From Pseudorhodobacter aquimaris (GTDB lineage Bacteria > Pseudomonadota > Alphaproteobacteria > Rhodobacterales > Rhodobacteraceae), in assembly GCF_001202025.1 (NCBI RefSeq), contig NZ_LGHS01000052.1:193501-257500 (forward strand): 64,000 bases of DNA, read 5' to 3'. Each line of letters starts with the position of its first letter. Position 1 is the stretch's first letter. This document shows, piece after piece, positions 63,154 through 64,000 of the stretch. A program made the translations under genes and the position numbers. Under the pieces are notes generated by a model. The model saw only the letters and a program-made list of their open reading frames with translations. It ran no database searches and was not told the origin of the DNA.

Positions 63154-63779
63154 TGGACCGCTCCACTACCAATTATATTTCCCGCCGCGGCGGGCCACTA
63201 CAATCTCGATAATAGAGGGCTATAGGTTACTATTCGTTTCCGCTTCTTTACACCCCGTGCAACAGGATTAAAAATACACCTAAAAGTTATCCTAGTTTTG
63301 CCCAAAAGATGAACCCCGCATGGCAGTCGGGGGCAAGGCCCATCGAGGCAAAGTTGGGCCACTCAGTTCTGCTTCCGATCTGGCTGCGGATCGAGGGACG
63401 GAATTCACTTTCATGTCGCAACGCAGTAGACGTCGGCCGACGTGCCTGAAGACGCGGGCTGGCTCCGATCAACTATGCGCATCCCGCGGTAATTATTATG
63501 TCTTACGATACGATGACGTCCGTATGCCAAGCACCTAACGCTTTTCTATGAAATCGGGGGGGGGGTAAAAGATCCTTCAGAAGTTGGATTAAAAAACACC
63601 GTATTTTTCAAAAGTGATTGTAGCTGCGTTGGCATCAGGCGGGTCGAGGCTCGTGACAAAATGTCAGAAGCTGTCGTGTTGCCAATGCATTAAATGGAAG
63701 TGGTCCAAGACGTCTCCACATTCGGTATATAATTCATTGAATACCCCCGAATCTGTTCTCTTGGCGCAAATAGAGCAGT
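63154..63779. other. gene-poor spacer before the IS66 remnant
   Basis: About 630 bases without a gene I can support. Only short open frames of 60-76 codons occur on both strands, with no recognisable family. The first part after the RTX start would hold that gene's promoter; no confident -35/-10 pair was found. A G10 run lies at 63556-63565. The junk-like, mixed composition together with the adjacent IS66 fragment suggests a decayed insertion region. Confidence 0.5.
63556..63565. repeat. G10 homopolymer in the spacer
   Basis: Ten consecutive G, flanked by ATC and TAAAAG, the longest homopolymer of G seen in the window. It lies in non-coding DNA; either a slippage tract or a place prone to sequencing error. 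Confidence 0.7.
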
Positions 63780-64000
63780 TCACGGGGCGTACAAATGAGC
63801 TTGAATGTGCATGATGAGCTTGGTGGATCGCTTTAGGTCGGCCATCAGCGCTTCGTAAACTGGGGGCAGTGCATAAGCTGCCTTGCCCACCCATGCCGCC
63901 GGTGTGGACCAGTCGAGATCAACACCCTGACGGGCGTAGATCTGCGCTTGCCTGTAGCGCGGTAACAATCTCGGCAATATGCTCGGCCGCAGTCGAGGCA
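63780..64000 (-). pseudogene. IS66-family transposase (TnpC) fragment
   Basis: On the minus strand the frame from the window edge reads LPRYRQAQIYARQGVDLD, then AAWVGKAAYALPPVYEALMADLKRSTKL, the central part of IS66 TnpC. In intact elements this is followed by FMDETRAPVLDPG; here the match stops after STKL and a stop codon comes 14 codons later, so the gene is truncated at its 3' side. The upstream part runs off the window. No IS end repeat is visible. Confidence 0.75.

Noticed and set aside
63380-63400. GCTTCCGATCT resembling sequencing adapter
   Set aside because: Two bases of the adapter core are missing and the flanks are ordinary genomic sequence; chance similarity is enough.
63614-63814. 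A 66-codon frame in the terminal spacer
   Set aside because: No recognised family, no ribosome-binding site seen, and it runs into the IS66 remnant on the other strand.

Overview
The window is a piece of an alphaproteobacterial chromosome, most likely a marine Rhodobacteraceae (Roseobacter group) bacterium. The evidence is the gene order mnmE-mnmG-rsmG-parA-parB, then hemW/rdgB/rph facing hrcA-grpE, then mutS; a maeB-type malic enzyme fused to a phosphotransacetylase-like domain; an NaChBac-type sodium channel; a TctCBA transporter; and an RTX/Hint-domain protein. This is inferred from protein families and gene order only; no database search was possible. Two perfect 16-bp parS palindromes and one 14/16 match mark the left end as the partitioning region close to the replication origin, although oriC itself is not seen.

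Layout. 1-5063: tRNA modification, rRNA methylation and chromosome partitioning, in visibly AT-richer DNA than the rest. 5060-12004: housekeeping (hemW, rdgB, rph, hrcA, grpE, mutS). 12153-22312: a GT61-type glycosyltransferase, maeB, a PfkB-family kinase, msrA, argG, ilvA, and a divergent pair of an Hpt protein and a response regulator with a PP2C phosphatase domain. 22610-32336: a tightly packed capsule operon. 32308-39491: a NUDIX hydrolase, hslO, a second NUDIX hydrolase, a CCA-type nucleotidyltransferase, an ABC exporter, an RNA methyltransferase and a voltage-gated sodium channel. 39568-41364: two L,D-transpeptidases around a CAP-domain lipoprotein. 41370-48277: an FbpABC-like ABC importer (minus) and a divergent tctCBA operon (plus). 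48301-58396: a second FbpABC-like importer followed on the same strand by a DeoR regulator, an inositol-monophosphatase-family enzyme, an N-formylglutamate-amidohydrolase-family enzyme, a glutamine-synthetase-like ligase, an aldehyde dehydrogenase and an iron alcohol dehydrogenase. 58645-63153: guanine deaminase and a 1029-residue RTX protein with a C-terminal Hint domain. 63154-64000: a gene-poor stretch ending in an IS66 transposase remnant.

Two gene sets deserve most attention. (1) The capsule operon joins a KpsD/E/M/T-type ABC export system to an IspD/TarI-like cytidylyltransferase, an SDR reductase and three TagF-like (Glyphos_transf) proteins. This implies a polyol-phosphate, teichoic-acid-like capsule in a Gram-negative alphaproteobacterium. 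One TagF-like gene carries a G9 tract that could switch it on and off. (2) The 48301-58396 operon has all the enzyme classes needed to import a phosphorylated amino-alcohol, dephosphorylate it, cap the amine with gamma-glutamate, oxidise alcohol to aldehyde to acid, and hydrolyse the gamma-glutamyl amide. The substrate is unknown and this reading is an inference.

No tRNA, rRNA or CRISPR array was recognised. Start sites are chosen by eye from start codon, Shine-Dalgarno-like sequence and family N-terminus; several remain uncertain and are marked.
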